DNA of 64,000 bases. Source: Agapetus fuscipes. Taxonomy: Eukaryota > Arthropoda > Insecta > Trichoptera > Glossosomatidae. The position numbers and the translations under genes were made by a program. The notes under the pieces are model-generated. The model was not told the DNA's origin and searched no databases. It saw only the letters and a list, made by a program, of their open reading frames with translations. Of the stretch, positions 10,296-20,884 are shown piece after piece. Positions within the stretch are counted from its first letter, which is position 1. Every line of letters begins with the position of its first letter. The DNA is taken from assembly GCA_951799405.1 (NCBI GenBank), contig OX637350.1, forward strand, positions 3,395,852-3,459,851, given 5' to 3'.

Positions 10296-11925
10296 GAAAA
10301 TCGAAATTTTGTAACATACCTTAAAATGCAACATGCTTTGATTCACGTTCAGGAAATTCATTATCTACACATCAATCCTCTGAATTTGCTTGCCCAAGTT
10401 TTCACAGCATGAATTGCGTAATCATTTTTTTGTTCTATGGAAAATTCTCTTTAAACTAAGGATGAGTCAAATATTTCAATAACACCATAAGAAATTGAAA
10501 ACGGTACATTATTTTAGGTAGCTGGATAGCAAGGATTCTTTAAAATACCTTATCAAAATATTTTCATTACCCAGTTATTTTTTCGTTTCTTTCTCTCTCA
10601 ACCTTTCCTGAATATCACATGGAAGAAATATAACTACAATAGGATGAATCGGTGAAACAAAACCAAGAAAATTTCATCATTATCAGGAACAAATGAGAGA
10701 CGACACAATTGATAATTTACATTAGGAAAATTACGTAATCACGTCTAGGCATTGTCTCGCAGATTGTGTGTGAAACATTAATAACGTGGTTTAGTGCAAA
10801 TTGGAGTGGATGGGTCGAGGACAAGGGTGTAACGAGGAAAGGAGATCGTCCTTTAAAAGCCAGACTCTCTGGCCTAATGGAACATTGACATCCAAGGTTT
10901 ATGGTTTCTAATTGGGATTAACACTAAAACTAACAAGATTTTCATCCCGTCCCGTTGTACATAAAGGATAAAATTTATCCCGATTGGATTGGGAGTATTT
11001 ACAAGCATTCGATACTTGTATACCTGAAGCGCTATTCTGCTGAATTCCTTGCACTTTGGATATCAATCCAAGTCGGAGCTTGCTAGCGCTTGTGATAGAC
11101 TAAATAGATAAAAAAAAAACACAGTACACCTTACTGTTGGACACGAATCGCTATCTCGTAGCCTTAAGGTCGTAAGAAATTAGTCGTAAAAATGGTCATA
11201 AAAAGAATAGCGCTTTTGGTTCAAATTGACAGCCTTGAGGGACTTGTGAAGGTCAAATAGATACCTGGGGTGGAAGTCTCGATGATCGTCGATAGATCTT
11301 ACCGTACCTACTTGAAGAAAGGACATAAAAAATGGCGGTGCCTGAACAGCTGATTGTTGTTCCATATAAAGTAGATCAGCTGTTAATACATCGTCATATT
11401 TAATTTCGTCCAATCTTCAAATAGTGCAACAAAACATTATTTTTTGGCCTTCAAACAGCAAGAAAGTAAAAAAAAAATGTTATAAACCTCATTTCAAATG
11501 CAATTTTAATTTGATATCGGATTTAGGTTGTATAAGGAAAGAAAGAACATTCGTTAGGGCATGTTGATTGCATTTTAATTTCACTTAGGAATCATCGCCT
11601 TTCCTGCTGATGGAGCGGCGGAGTCTTAATTAGCAGCAGAGCCCTTAACAGCCAATTAACGGGAAAAGACCGCCTAATGATTGCTAGTCACGCTAACTAG
11701 GTCTGTGAAAAAGTCAGGCGAGTCTCAAGCCTTTTTTAATTGAAATTTGTAAAATTGGATTACGCTAAATATTCATCATGGCTCGATTCGCAGAATCCGT
11801 GCGTTTGGGGTGAGAAAATTGAGAAATGAGAATTTTGAGTCGAAGTTTGTGGAAAAGTCAAGCCCTACGAGAATTTGAAATTTGTAAAATCTTGTGAGAC
11901 GTGGACAGTGAATGTGAAAGCGAAT
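10296..11925. other. Gene-free AT-rich stretch
   Basis: No gene, RNA or repeat supported over about 1.6 kb. The 77-codon minus frame at 11180-11413 has no recognisable motif or repeat partner. It is the longest near-featureless stretch in the first 15 kb. Confidence 0.35.
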
Positions 11926-12090
11926 TGAGTCGAGTATAGCTTACTTGAGAGGAATGACTCACAAGACTCTGAATAAAACGGTCCGTTATGAATAGGCTAT
12001 GTATGAGTGCGGAATAAACGAGAATATGAGTGTGAAAGTACAAAATAGTACTATGAGATGGTTCAGGCATTAAGAAAGACTCGATGAATG
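11926..12090 (+). pseudogene. LINE ORF2 fragment, type 1, upstream part
   Basis: Nucleotide match to the segment before the type-1 LINE C-terminus. Contains GAGTGCGGAATAAACGAGAA, GTGAAAGTACAAAATAGTAC and TATGAGATGGTTCAGG, parallel to the NECG...VQ...MRWFG region intact at 32190-31783. Multiple stops and frameshifts break it. Confidence 0.7.
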
Positions 12091-12103
12091 ATTTAAAAAT
12101 ACA

Positions 12104-12372
12104 GCAAAGCTACACATATAGTGTTACCCTTGCCGCGTTCCCCCCAAAGGGGTCGCATGTTGCGAGTGGACCTATTTATTTTCACAGGTAAGAGGGCCAG
12201 CCTTACGACACACAACTTCAGTTGGAGTGGGGGTTTTGATACTCATTTCTTCTGAAGACTGAGTCTGAAATTAACACCAAACGGCAAGTCATTTCAGACA
12301 ACCAAGGTGGGATTCAAACTAGAGCTCTTGGCATGGAATGCTATCACTCTACCAACTGAGCATCGACCGGAT
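12104..12372 (-). mobile_element. Fam-B SINE, near full length
   Basis: Tail GCTACACATATAGTGTTACC at the left. The tRNA-like head on the right contains CTACCAACTGAG and ATCGACCGG on the plus strand, which is the A-box region on the minus strand. The body carries GGTAAGAGGGCCAGCCTTAC. Confidence 0.85.
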
Positions 12373-12404
12373 AAAAATAGTGTATAATGGAAACGCAAAA
12401 AGGT

Positions 12405-12495
12405 AAGCGACTCTTGCTGCGCTTCCCTGAAACAGGGGCGACATTGGCAAGGTGATTAGTTATTACATCATGGATGCTTAATACCAACCTATTCC
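12405..12495 (-). mobile_element. Fam-A SINE, 5' part only
   Basis: CTTCCCTGAAACAGGGGCG, CATTGGCAAGGTGA and AATACCAACCTAT are Fam-A 5'-half landmarks in minus orientation. The 3' half is absent. Confidence 0.65.
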
Positions 12496-12829
12496 GTGCA
12501 CATTTGTTAAAATGAGAAAGATGCAAAATAAAAATTTGCAATTTCGCATCACAAGGCAAAGTCTCTTACATATTTCTTAGAATGAAAACATAAATATTCA
12601 AGTAAATTAATTTATGTAGACACGGTTGCTTAGTTACACAAAGCGTGTATGTAAATAACAAAGCGTGTTTACCTTTGTGATTGGCTGTAGGGATTTTCCG
12701 AGCGTTTGATTGGACAACACTTTAGAACAACTAACCAATCACAGACGAGTTTTTCCGGAGAATTACTCCTTGTACTCGTATTCTTAATTCAAAACAGTAC
12801 TCTTCAAGTAAACACCTCGCAACGCAAAA
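12496..12829. other. Unassigned spacer
   Basis: Contains local direct repeats of ACAAAGCGTGT at about 12636 and 12658. No gene. Confidence 0.3.
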
Positions 12830-12831
12830 AA

Positions 12832-13141
12832 AAACGCAACTAAGCTAAGCATATAGTAAAACTTCTTGCCGCGATACCCCGAAGGGTATCGTATGTGGCG
12901 AGTGGAACCTGTTTATTTCACAGGTAAGGGGGCCGGCCTTAGGCCAACCACTTCAGTTGAAGTACCAGCTCTCGAGGGGGCTGGTAGTCATTTCTTGTGA
13001 AGGTTGAGTAGAATAAGGCTTTTTTTTTTTGGGTTTTTAATTAAAACCGAAACGGGAAATCATTTCTGACACCCTAGGTTGATTCGAGTCCGAGCTCACG
13101 TCATGGAATGCAAATACTCTCCCAGCTGAGCTATCGATTGG
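12832..13141 (-). mobile_element. Fam-B SINE, full length
   Basis: Tail-first minus copy: ACGCAACTAAGCTAAGCATA, CCCCGAAGGGTATCG, TAAGGGGGCCGGCCTTAG, then the head with AGCTGAGCTATCGATTGGA on the plus strand. A T-rich expansion lies near 13020. Confidence 0.85.
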
Positions 13142-13147
13142 AATCGA

Positions 13148-13270
13148 CTTCGCTTAAATAGAAGAAATGTAGGAAAACTAAATCACTCACTAGGAGTGCT
13201 GTCGTATCTTCTATTCATTTTTGTATTTACGCGACTGTTACGATTTTATGCGATATTTTATACTGTTTTA
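13148..13270 (-). mobile_element. MITE-G copy
   Basis: Carries TCACTCACTAGGAGTGCTGT, the reverse complement of the family core ACGGCACTCCTAGTGAGTGA, with TTTACGCGA-like flank. Non-coding. Confidence 0.6.
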
Positions 13271-13302
13271 TTTACTTAAGTTTATAAGGTAGAATTAAGT
13301 AG

Positions 13303-13383
13303 TATGGACGATTGCGTAAATTCACCTATAATCTATAAATCTATAAATTATAGATTCTAGGTGAATTTACGCAAGCTTCCATA
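13303..13383. repeat. Hairpin with TTGCGTAAATT ends
   Basis: Inverted repeat: TTGCGTAAATTCACCT at 13312-13327 and AGGTGAATTTACGCAA at 13358-13373 pair perfectly. Outer GTATGGA/TCCATAC extends the stem. The ends resemble those of MITE-G, so it may be a solo pair of MITE-G ends. Confidence 0.8.
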
Positions 13384-13387
13384 CCTA

Positions 13388-13496
13388 GATTGCGTAAATT
13401 AAAAATAATGTATGAAAACTAATTCACTCTCTAAGAGTGCCGTCGTACATTCCATACATTTCGATTTACTAAATCGAGATGAGATTTATAGAATGT
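13388..13496 (-). mobile_element. MITE-G copy
   Basis: TTGCGTAAATTAAAAATAAT, then CACTCTCTAAGAGTGCCGTC and CATACATTTCGATTTAC. Same family and orientation as the copy at 13148. Confidence 0.65.
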
Positions 13497-13790
13497 TTTA
13501 TAATAGAGGTACAGAATTATGGAAAAAAATTATCTAGACAAATGAAGTGTACGTTTTTACTAAACGGAGCTTGTTAGTTTGAATTATCAACAACCAATAT
13601 TGACTCAAATGGTAGTAAACATTGAGGTAATATTTGTTATCTAATGCTTTGAGCACACACAATATTTGTACTAGAATTATGTTTTATTATCAGGTAATTT
13701 ACGTTTTACAAAAGTAGAAAAAGTTAAACATTTTTTTTTAGATATTTTGGATGGTTGGTGCATTAACACTGTGAAAGTTCATCTTATTTT

Positions 13791-13947
13791 TAGTTATTCA
13801 AACACTGTTTTATTTTCACTCTTTTTTATTTAATTATTTGGACACAAACGTTCATTACCTGATGATGATTACTGTGTAGTCGAAAACGTTTGTTTCCAAA
13901 TAATTAAATAATAAAGAGTGAAAATAAAACAGTGTTTAAATAACTAC
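13791..13947. repeat. Long hairpin enclosing a CTGATGA...GAAA motif
   Basis: Two arms of about 60 bp (13791-13852 and 13885-13947) pair with only a few mismatches, for example TTTGGACACAAACGTT against AACGTTTGTTTCCAAA. The loop holds CTGATGA (13859-13865), a 6-bp stem GATTAC/GTAGTC and GAAA (13882-13885), the order of the hammerhead ribozyme core. A helix I is not apparent. Confidence 0.8.
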
Positions 13948-14045
13948 AGTTTTTTTTGGAGTTTGTAACTAAATACATGTGGATCGTAGTCTAGTGGTTA
14001 ACGCTTGATACTTGACAAAGAAAGGTACTTAAAAAGACTTCAAGA

Positions 14046-14190
14046 ATGCTGTAAACAAGATGGTCTACTGCCAATGTTACAGGAAAGGTCGGCAAAAGTT
14101 GCAAGGTGTATGTTTATTTGAAGTTAAGTTTTTAATTTGTAAGACATGCAGCATTTGTAAGCGTGAACTTATGTACACGTTTCAAACAAA
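14046..14190 (+). mobile_element. Fam-A SINE, internal fragment
   Basis: GCCAATGTTACAGGAAAGGT, GGCAAAAGTTGCAAGG and TGCAGCATTTGTAAGCGTGA are Fam-A landmarks. The 5' end and 3' tail are missing. Confidence 0.65.
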
Positions 14191-14195
14191 GATCC

Positions 14196-14289
14196 AATCA
14201 GGAAATCATTCGTGCCACCGTCGGTGGCATTCGAACCCGAGCTCTCGGCATGGAATGCAAGCACTCTACCAACTGAGCTATCGACTGGA
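14196..14289 (-). mobile_element. Fam-B SINE head only
   Basis: On the minus strand: GATAGCTCAGTTGGTAGAG (A box), then GGGTTCGAATGCC (B box). The anticodon region CATTCCATGCCGAGAGCT is as in other Fam-B heads. The body stops after AATGATTTCC. Confidence 0.8.
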
Positions 14290-14428
14290 CAACATAAATA
14301 ATTTTCTATATTATGCCTTTTAAGGCGAAAATATTCGAGCATAAAGTAAAAAAAAAATAGTGAATTAAAACTGTGTTTTTTTAGAATATGTAAATACAAT
14401 GGACTTTCACAGTGTGAACCACCAAACC

Positions 14429-14740
14429 CTAACAAATATAATTTTCAATATTATGTTGAATATATTTAATCTTCTATTAAAACCTCTCAAAAGTTAAATA
14501 AGTCTTGAAGCAACTGGGACTTGCTTAATTTGATTCACATAATAACAGCGTTCACGTAATAAATCAAGTTATATTTAGATATTTTTGTTACATATTTTTT
14601 TTACGAAATATCCTCCTACACATTATGTATTTGATGGATCATTCAAAAGAATGTAATTAACCTCGAGATTGTATAAAAATATTATTCAATCACCGACCTT
14701 TCACTGGAACATAATAAGCTGGAGAGGTTCATTAAAGCTC
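14429..14740. other. AT-rich spacer
   Basis: No gene or repeat recognised. Confidence 0.3.
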
Positions 14741-14744
14741 TTCT

Positions 14745-15078
14745 CAATCACTAAGTGAAGCTTTCGTTATTCAGTAAAAGAAGACGCTTTTGCTTATTCA
14801 CTAAGTGAATCTTTATTTACTCCCTAAGAGAAGCTTTTGGTTATTTACTAAGTTAAGATTTTGGTTAGTCACTAAGTGAAGCTCTTGGTTATTTACTAAG
14901 TGAAGCTTTTGTTATTCAGTAAAAGAAGATGCTTTTGGTTATTCACTAAGTGAATCTTTATTTACTCCCTAAGATCAATTTTGGTTATTTAATAAGTTAA
15001 GATTTTGTTTATTTACTACGTGAAGCTCTTGGTTATTCACTATGTGAAGCTTTTGGTTATTCACTAAGTGAAGCACAT
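14745..15078. repeat. TTCACTAAGTGAAGCTTTTGG minisatellite
   Basis: About 13 degenerate units of 24-28 bp built on GGTTATTCACTAAGTGAAGC. The near-palindrome TTCACTAAGTGAA recurs in every unit, and higher-order blocks (GTAAAAGAAGA variants at 14777 and 14917) repeat. Confidence 0.85.
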
Positions 15079-15110
15079 ATTCTATTTACGAGTCCGAAGC
15101 GTTAACACTA

Positions 15111-15353
15111 CGCTCCCCCAGTTCTTGTTTACCGTAAACGCCAATTTGTCAAATATGACTTTTTCATGCAGTTGTCTTATGAATCAAATTCTACACAATC
15201 TGAGCTAAGAAAAACTGTAAAACTCGATAATGTGAGAGTTCTTTTAAATAAATTTCTTGTTTTCATAAGACACATTGGTCCAGTACACATGCAAAAATTG
15301 CTCATGTAAAATTTTCTCAATGGCGTATACGATAAACAAGAACTAAGGCAGCG
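15111..15353 (-). mobile_element. MITE-4 element, complete
   Basis: A 243-bp copy in the opposite orientation to 9288-9540. Ends CGCTCCCCCAGTTCTTG and CAAGAACTAAGGCAGCG, flanked by ACTA on both sides (4-bp duplication). Confidence 0.85.
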
Positions 15354-15419
15354 ACTAGGACCGGTCTGGTTTGGTCGAACCGCTTAAACCGCCATAGATC
15401 CAGGCCAAACTTAAGAAGT

Positions 15420-15490
15420 ATAGTTTGATATGAGGCTGACCACAACATACTATAAAAATTGGTTCACTTTTGCTAATGTCATCGATGTTA
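15420..15490 (+). mobile_element. Fam-A SINE, 5' fragment
   Basis: ATGAGGCTGACCACAACATA, then TTGGTTCACTTTTGCTAATG. The 3' part is absent. Confidence 0.6.
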
Positions 15491-15694
15491 ATAGAATCCT
15501 TAGACTCTGGAAATTCTTCCAACAGATTGTTTATACGTTACCAGTGGAACTGTGTTCAATCTAAATTTGCTCGATAGTCGTGTTAGCTTACCTGCAACAA
15601 AAAGAGAGAAGAATATTAGTAAATTGCAAATATTTTTACGACATGCAAAAAATAACAAAGGTCATACATTCTTTTACGACTGCAAAAAATGACA

Positions 15695-15932
15695 GTTTTC
15701 TATAATCTGAGCTGCAAAGATACATTAACATTTAACAATTCATACTACATGTATTCACACAAGCGTCAGTTCACGCTTACACATGCCGCATGTGGCCCTA
15801 CAACATAAACACCTCATCTCAAATGAACATAAACCCTGCACATCTTGTCGACCCTCGCTGAAACAGGGGTGACACTAGTGAACCATTACTTACAGCATCG
15901 GAGGTCAGCCTCATACCAAGCTATAAGTTGAT
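15695..15932 (-). mobile_element. Fam-A SINE, full length, diverged
   Basis: Minus copy from CTATAATCTGAGCTGCAAAG to CATACCAAGCTATAAGTTG. A small deletion removes part of the TTGGCAAAGTGA block. Confidence 0.75.
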
Positions 15933-15943
15933 TACATTAAATG

Positions 15944-16130
15944 TTTTTCTTGACTTATTAGTTGGTATTGGCAATCATTGATACTGTAAAAATTGGTTGA
16001 TTTTTTCTATTCCGTGATCTGTGGTCACTCCCGTTTCAGAGTGACATGGAGGGTTTCTGAATTTATTACCAAATTAGGTTTGTTTCCTATTTTTCCTTAA
16101 CTGTTAATATATCTTTGCAACTTGGATAAC
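15944..16130 (+). mobile_element. Fam-A SINE, highly diverged
   Basis: TTCTTGACTTATTAGTTGGT, TACTGTAAAAATTGGTT, CTCCCGTTTCAGAGTGACAT, then TTAATATATCTTTGCAACTT. Probably an old copy with an internal deletion. Confidence 0.6.
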
Positions 16131-16319
16131 AGAAGTCAAAGGACCGTGTGCTATTGTTTCAAAGAATGGACCCAAAATATTTTAGTCGAAAAACCATTTG
16201 GTTGATGTAAAAAAAGGAAAAAAAAATAAGCATGGAACAAAAATACATAATTCATAACGCAGTATTATGTTTCAGCTCTTGCTCTCGGGAATGAAAACAT
16301 TTTATGGAGATGAAATAAA

Positions 16320-16590
16320 ATTCCTTGACTGATAGGTTGATATGAGGTTGACCACCCATACTGTAAAAAATGGTTCACTTTGCCAATGTCACTCCTGTTT
16401 CAGGGAAGGTCGGCAAGAGTTGCAGGGCTTATGTTCATTTGAGTTTGGGTTTTTTATATTGTAGGTCCACATGCGGCATGTGTGAGCGCGAAATTATGCG
16501 TGTCTGCTTGTGGGAATGCATTTAATATGAATCTCAAATGATACATATCTTTGCAGCTTAGATTTAGATTTCAGATTTAGAAATACACGA
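16320..16590 (+). mobile_element. Fam-A SINE, full length
   Basis: TTCCTTGACTGATAGGTTGA through GCAGCTTAGATTTAGATTTC. Close to the copies at 1351 and 60672. Confidence 0.8.
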
Positions 16591-16747
16591 CTGATTTGAA
16601 AATGAAAGGATGCTGAAATTTCTACAAAATAAAGATGTCCTACTTATATTACTACTAATGAAATGATAGCAAACAAAATACATCTCTACATGAAATAAAA
16701 AAAACAGGTTGCTTTATCGTGTGAATTACACATGAAGAACTCTTTGC

Positions 16748-17095
16748 GAGCTTGGTCGTCGCTATACAATGCGCCAATTTAATTGCTGTAATGACCATTG
16801 GTGACCGGTCTTTGGTAATTTAAGGTTTGGTTTTTAAATTGTAAATTCGTACACATGCAGCATTTGCAAGCGCAAACTTATACGTGTCTGTTTGTAAGCA
16901 TGCATTTAATATGAATTTTAAATGTTAATATATTTTGTAACTTATATTACATGTAGATGTCAATTTTAGCAGAGCGTATTTGAAAATTGAATGCATTTTG
17001 TTTTTGTGCTTTGCCAAGAATCGAAGCTTACGACCTTCCGAATACGAGTCTGAAGCATTAAGCACTAGACCGCCTGACCGAGCTATGTATAGGTA
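16748..17095 (-). mobile_element. Fam-D SINE split by a Fam-A piece
   Basis: Body GAGCTTGGTCGTCGCTATAC...TTGGTGACCGGTCTTTGG (16748-16815) and tRNA-like head (16965-17095; minus strand TAGCTCGGTCAGGCGGTCTA and TTCGATTCTTGGC) belong to one Fam-D copy. Fam-A sequence lies between them (16825-16948). Confidence 0.65.
16825..16948 (+). mobile_element. Fam-A SINE, 3' half
   Basis: GTACACATGCAGCATTTGCA, AGCGCAAACTTATACGTGTC, TGCATTTAATATGAATTTTA. 5'-truncated and lying within Fam-D. Confidence 0.65.
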
Positions 17096-17099
17096 CATA

Positions 17100-18083
17100 A
17101 ACCGCAAACAAAGCACAATATGATAACATTCTTGAAATGAGAAACCATGAGTTGCAACAAAGCCTGTTGGATTTATTTCAGGTGCGAGGAGATATGCTAA
17201 TTTACGGGGTGGCTGTTAGAGAAACGACGCCGCAGCTTTTGCATGGAAATAAGTCGAGCGAGTCATCAAAGCCTTCAGCGTGTACTCCGCAAGGGTGGCT
17301 GGGGGTAGAGTCCCGGGCAATCGTACACTGCAAAACACATATGCACTGGCTTTTCAGACTAGGAAAGTGTACAAGTTGTTCTGCACAGACTAGTAAGTGG
17401 TAAGTTGTGCATAATGAATGCCAAGCAGCATGTTTATCAATATGCAGCTTCACGAAATACAATGAAATCGAAAGTATACTAACTAGATTTTAGGCAGTAT
17501 CTTGGTGAAAGTTTATTTTTATAGATTTAATAAAAAAAATATCAATGTTACAATTCACTTTTTTTTTACCCCCTCGAAACTGGTAGTGCATAAATGAACA
17601 AGTAAAACTTAAAATATACATTCAAAGGTATTTTAATAAAACAAAACAACGTATATTTTGGAACTCATCGAACCAACTGGTTTGAATTTCATACAATCGA
17701 CTTTGCACTATGCGAAAAGTGGAGCCAGAACATAAGTTAATGAGCCTTTGCGCAAGTCTGCAGTAGTGTTTGATGAGCGTGCTTTTGCAGTGGCAGTTGC
17801 AAGGAGTGGAACCGACCTGCTACTTGTAGGTCTTCCAATTGCCGATATTTTCTTCAAGATATGTCTTATCTGTTCACCCCATATTTTGAGGCGGCTTGAG
17901 AGTGACCAATGTTACTAAATTGCGTCAATGAAAATATTCAACTGATTTATCATCATTGTATCTGTTTTCACGACGTGAAATTGTAATTTTAAACTAAACG
18001 ACGAAACTATTAACATCCTTTACCAAAACTGATTCCAGAATCAGGTTCCGAGAGAATTAAATTTCGTACAAATTTCGGAGAGT
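17100..18083. other. Unassigned region with one 88-codon frame
   Basis: A plus-strand frame at 17137-17403 reads through without recognisable domain. It lies in locally GC-richer DNA (17210-17300). No repeat partner was seen in the window. It could be a small exon or chance; I do not call a gene. Confidence 0.3.
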
Positions 18084-18339
18084 GATATCGCACGCTTAAT
18101 AATAAAGAGCAATAACTCGAAAATTTGGAAAATCGAGATTTTGTAATAAAACGCAAGAACAATGGAGAAGAATAGGTAGAATGCGACAGCCGTTCAATTT
18201 GGACGAATATGACCGAGATAAAACATCGAACGCCTTTTTCATCCCATACAAGTTGTACTGGTTGTCTGAATTTCAAACGTGATTTCCCAACATTCTTGTT
18301 TTTTGAGTTATTGCTCTTTATTATTAAACGTGCGATATC
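18084..18339. repeat. Inverted-repeat element
   Basis: Arms 18084-18119 and 18305-18339 (GATATCGCACG and GAGCAATAACTC against their complements) differ only by a base or two. The interior is about 185 bp. Overlapping open frames on both strands are explained by the palindrome. Probably a MITE or fold-back insertion. Confidence 0.75.
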
Positions 18340-19100
18340 TGTTATGGTATTTTCTCTTCCTTTTGTAGCTGTCTTACGCAGCCAAAAATCAAGAAGCCTA
18401 AAAAGACACACGGATCACTGTCCTTAACACACTGTCCGCGTCAGTACGGCCTTCACGGGTAAGTGGCATGGTCGGTCACCGCTAAAATGAGCGCTCACAC
18501 ACCGGGATAGTGGCAAACACCCCGGGGTTTTCATATCAGGGTAAAACTGCGCCGCTGGGAAATATGCAAGAAATGTATGTAGGTGTGAAATATCAACCCG
18601 CCTGGGCGCGAACTCTCATATTATTTTTAATGTGCCATGAAAAAAAAAACACAGTAACAAGTGCAAGGGTTTTTTTGTTGTTTCTGTAGTACCTACTGCG
18701 GTGATTTCTATATTTCCCATGTGTGTAGTTGAGTAAAGTTTGAAGTAAAAAGTTTAAATTTTCATAGTACTCGTTTGTAACGTAGGGATTTGTTTACCTC
18801 GTCAGTTTTTCTTTTACAAAAAAAACAAGTATCTAGAAAATATTGATAAAAAAATTGAAAAGTTTTTCGTTGTAGGCGTATCAGAAAAGTCTCCTGAAAA
18901 GGCTGAAGGTTTAAAATTTTTCAATAAATTTGTATATGTACGAAAGAGATTTGTTTTGTTGGACTTTATTTATTTATTTACAGAATGCATAAGAATACAA
19001 ATATCAAAAATAACAACCAGTTTTCTTTTTTCTACTGAGCAAAAAAGGCTCGCGAAAAAACTGACTGAGAGATCGAATGTACTCATTTCGTCAAAATTGT
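18340..19100. other. Unassigned AT-rich DNA
   Basis: Contains TTTATTTATTTACAGAATGC at 18966-18986, similar to 4990-5010 and possibly a retroelement edge. No gene. Confidence 0.3.
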
Positions 19101-19255
19101 GTTTTTAACCTCAGTTAGCCTCTGATGATGGACGGATGAAGTCCGATAGCGCATTGTACACTAAACAAATGTGAAAATAAGACTATGTTTTAAAAAAGTT
19201 TTTTTAATTAAAATTAAAATGGATTTTCACTCTGTGAATGCACTAACTCTAGAAA
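19100..19255 (-). mobile_element. End of a TIR element with CTGATGA motif
   Basis: The right end GATTTTCACTCTGTGAATGC resembles the ends of 13753-14428. Inside, CTGATGA (19122-19128) is followed by the GGAC/GTCC hairpin. The other end was not located. Confidence 0.4.
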
Positions 19256-20104
19256 AATGATAAAAATGTAGTTGGATTACCACAAAACATTTTAATACAC
19301 GAACGTAAAAAAGAACTATTCCAGTTTATATCATTCCGATTTTAGGAAAATCAAAGATGTATAGTTTTACCCACCAGCTCTTTTCTTCCATCCAAATTAA
19401 TATATAATTAAAATTGCACCAAATTAGCAAAAAAGACGGTTGTTTAAAAGTTCTGCGAAAAGATGTCTGCGAAAACAAGATATATTTTAGAACTTGCAGG
19501 GGTGGGGGAATAATAAAAAGCGAAGTAAGACAAGAACCTAGAGCGCTTGTTCTTAATTAAAATAACGTAGAAGTCATCATGGCTAATTAAATGAGGAAAA
19601 ACCTCCCTGGATAAAAAGCGGGCGGAGTTTCCACCGAGAAAATCACACAAAGGAATTATTATTCAATTATTTAGCGTTCTGACAAGATTTTCAGAACGTT
19701 ATATTCATTAAATTCCAAAGGAGAAGCAATCCTGCCGTGAATACAATCGTCTTGTTTCTTTTTTTGCACAGTGAAACAATTTAATGATACATTTAAATTA
19801 TTTTGTTTGTGAAAAGGATTAAAATATCGAACTGATTCAAAGCAACAAAGAGATTTTCTTGATTATTTATTGTATTGAATACGAGACAAAAATATTGGGA
19901 AGAAAAGTACAGATTCGTTAACAGATGAAAATCGTAAGTATTTTATTTATTTATTTTATATAAAGACGCCAACAGAACAAAAGAGGTATCTATCGCATAT
20001 ACATTTTAACAATATGAATGTTTTGAACAGCTCAAGTACAATGAGTATGTATAGCGGCATTAGCGGGAGTAGGTATATATTAAATTTAAATTAAGTATTA
20101 TTTA
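19256..20104. other. AT-rich spacer
   Basis: No gene or repeat recognised. The 68-codon minus frame at 19444-19650 shows no domain. Confidence 0.3.
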
Positions 20105-20260
20105 TACTTAGTAAATAAAAGTTTGAGGGTTTGTTGTATTGACATTGTGAAAATTCATTTAACCATTCATAATGTAAACATAAAACAAAATTTTTCTTCA
20201 CGAGTTGATTTATTTCCTCGAGCGCTTTCGATGTCTTTACGTCTCTTTACATTTAAAAAA
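20105..20260 (+). mobile_element. End of a TIR element
   Basis: GGTTTGTTGTATTGACATTG and TGTGAAAATTCATTT resemble the left end at 13753. TTTTCTTCACGAGTTG and CCTCGAGCGCTTT further in recur in reverse at 24160-24215. Confidence 0.4.
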
Positions 20261-20753
20261 TGACAAAATTACCGTACAAAAGATTTAGAACGCGTGCACA
20301 CAATATTCGCGCAGGAATGAATATCAATGCAGCCAACATTCTTAAGATATTTCTTAGTTTCATCATTTTTTTTTTTTGTATAAAAAGAATGACGCAGTGA
20401 AGATCTTTGTTCTCTTTCTTACTAAGGACCATTTTCGTAAGTAAGTTGAAGCAGATATATGTATAATGTCTATTTCATTGGAGGTGCTATTGCACCTGGC
20501 ACCCATACAATCTGTCAGTAAAATATTGGTGTACTTACGGCAGCTATGCGATTGAACAAAATGGCTGAAATATTGCAAGGAGCGTTTAGGGTCCATTCGT
20601 AGCGAATAGGCATACGCAGCGCCCGAACAAAAACATTTATATTCGTTATGAAGACGATATCATTGAATATGGATCATTCGTAAGAGAAATGGTTAGCCTG
20701 GGACGCTGGAACATCTGTACCCCGAGCATAAAATATTCCTACAAACCACCATC

Positions 20754-20876
20754 GATTGCGTAAACCGAAAATGTATCAAATACACGACAGCACTTAGTGA
20801 GTGATTCAGTTTGGATACTTCTTTGGATTTACGTATTCGAGAGGAAATTACGCAACGTTTTATACTGTAAGGGGTA
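20754..20876 (+). mobile_element. MITE-G copy
   Basis: GATTGCGTAAACCGAAAATG, ACGACAGCACTTAGTGAGTG, then AAATTACGCAACG at the other end, giving recognisable TTGCGTAA/TTACGCAA termini. Confidence 0.65.
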
Positions 20877-20884
20877 ACGTACGA

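Larger units (their letters stand above)
13753..14428. mobile_element. Composite TIR element with nested SINE pieces
   Basis: Left end GGTTGGTGCATTAACACTGT and right end ACAGTGTGAACCACCAAACC are imperfect inverted repeats that continue inward (CACTGTGAAAGTTCAT at left, its complement at right). Related end sequences occur at 19215-19255 and 20125-20165. Inside lie a long hairpin and partial Fam-A and Fam-B copies. Superfamily unknown; boundaries uncertain. Confidence 0.45.

Noticed and set aside
13859..13893. Calling a confirmed hammerhead ribozyme
   Set aside because: The core order is right, but helix I is absent or only 5 nt and there is an extra base before stem II. Kept only as a finding.
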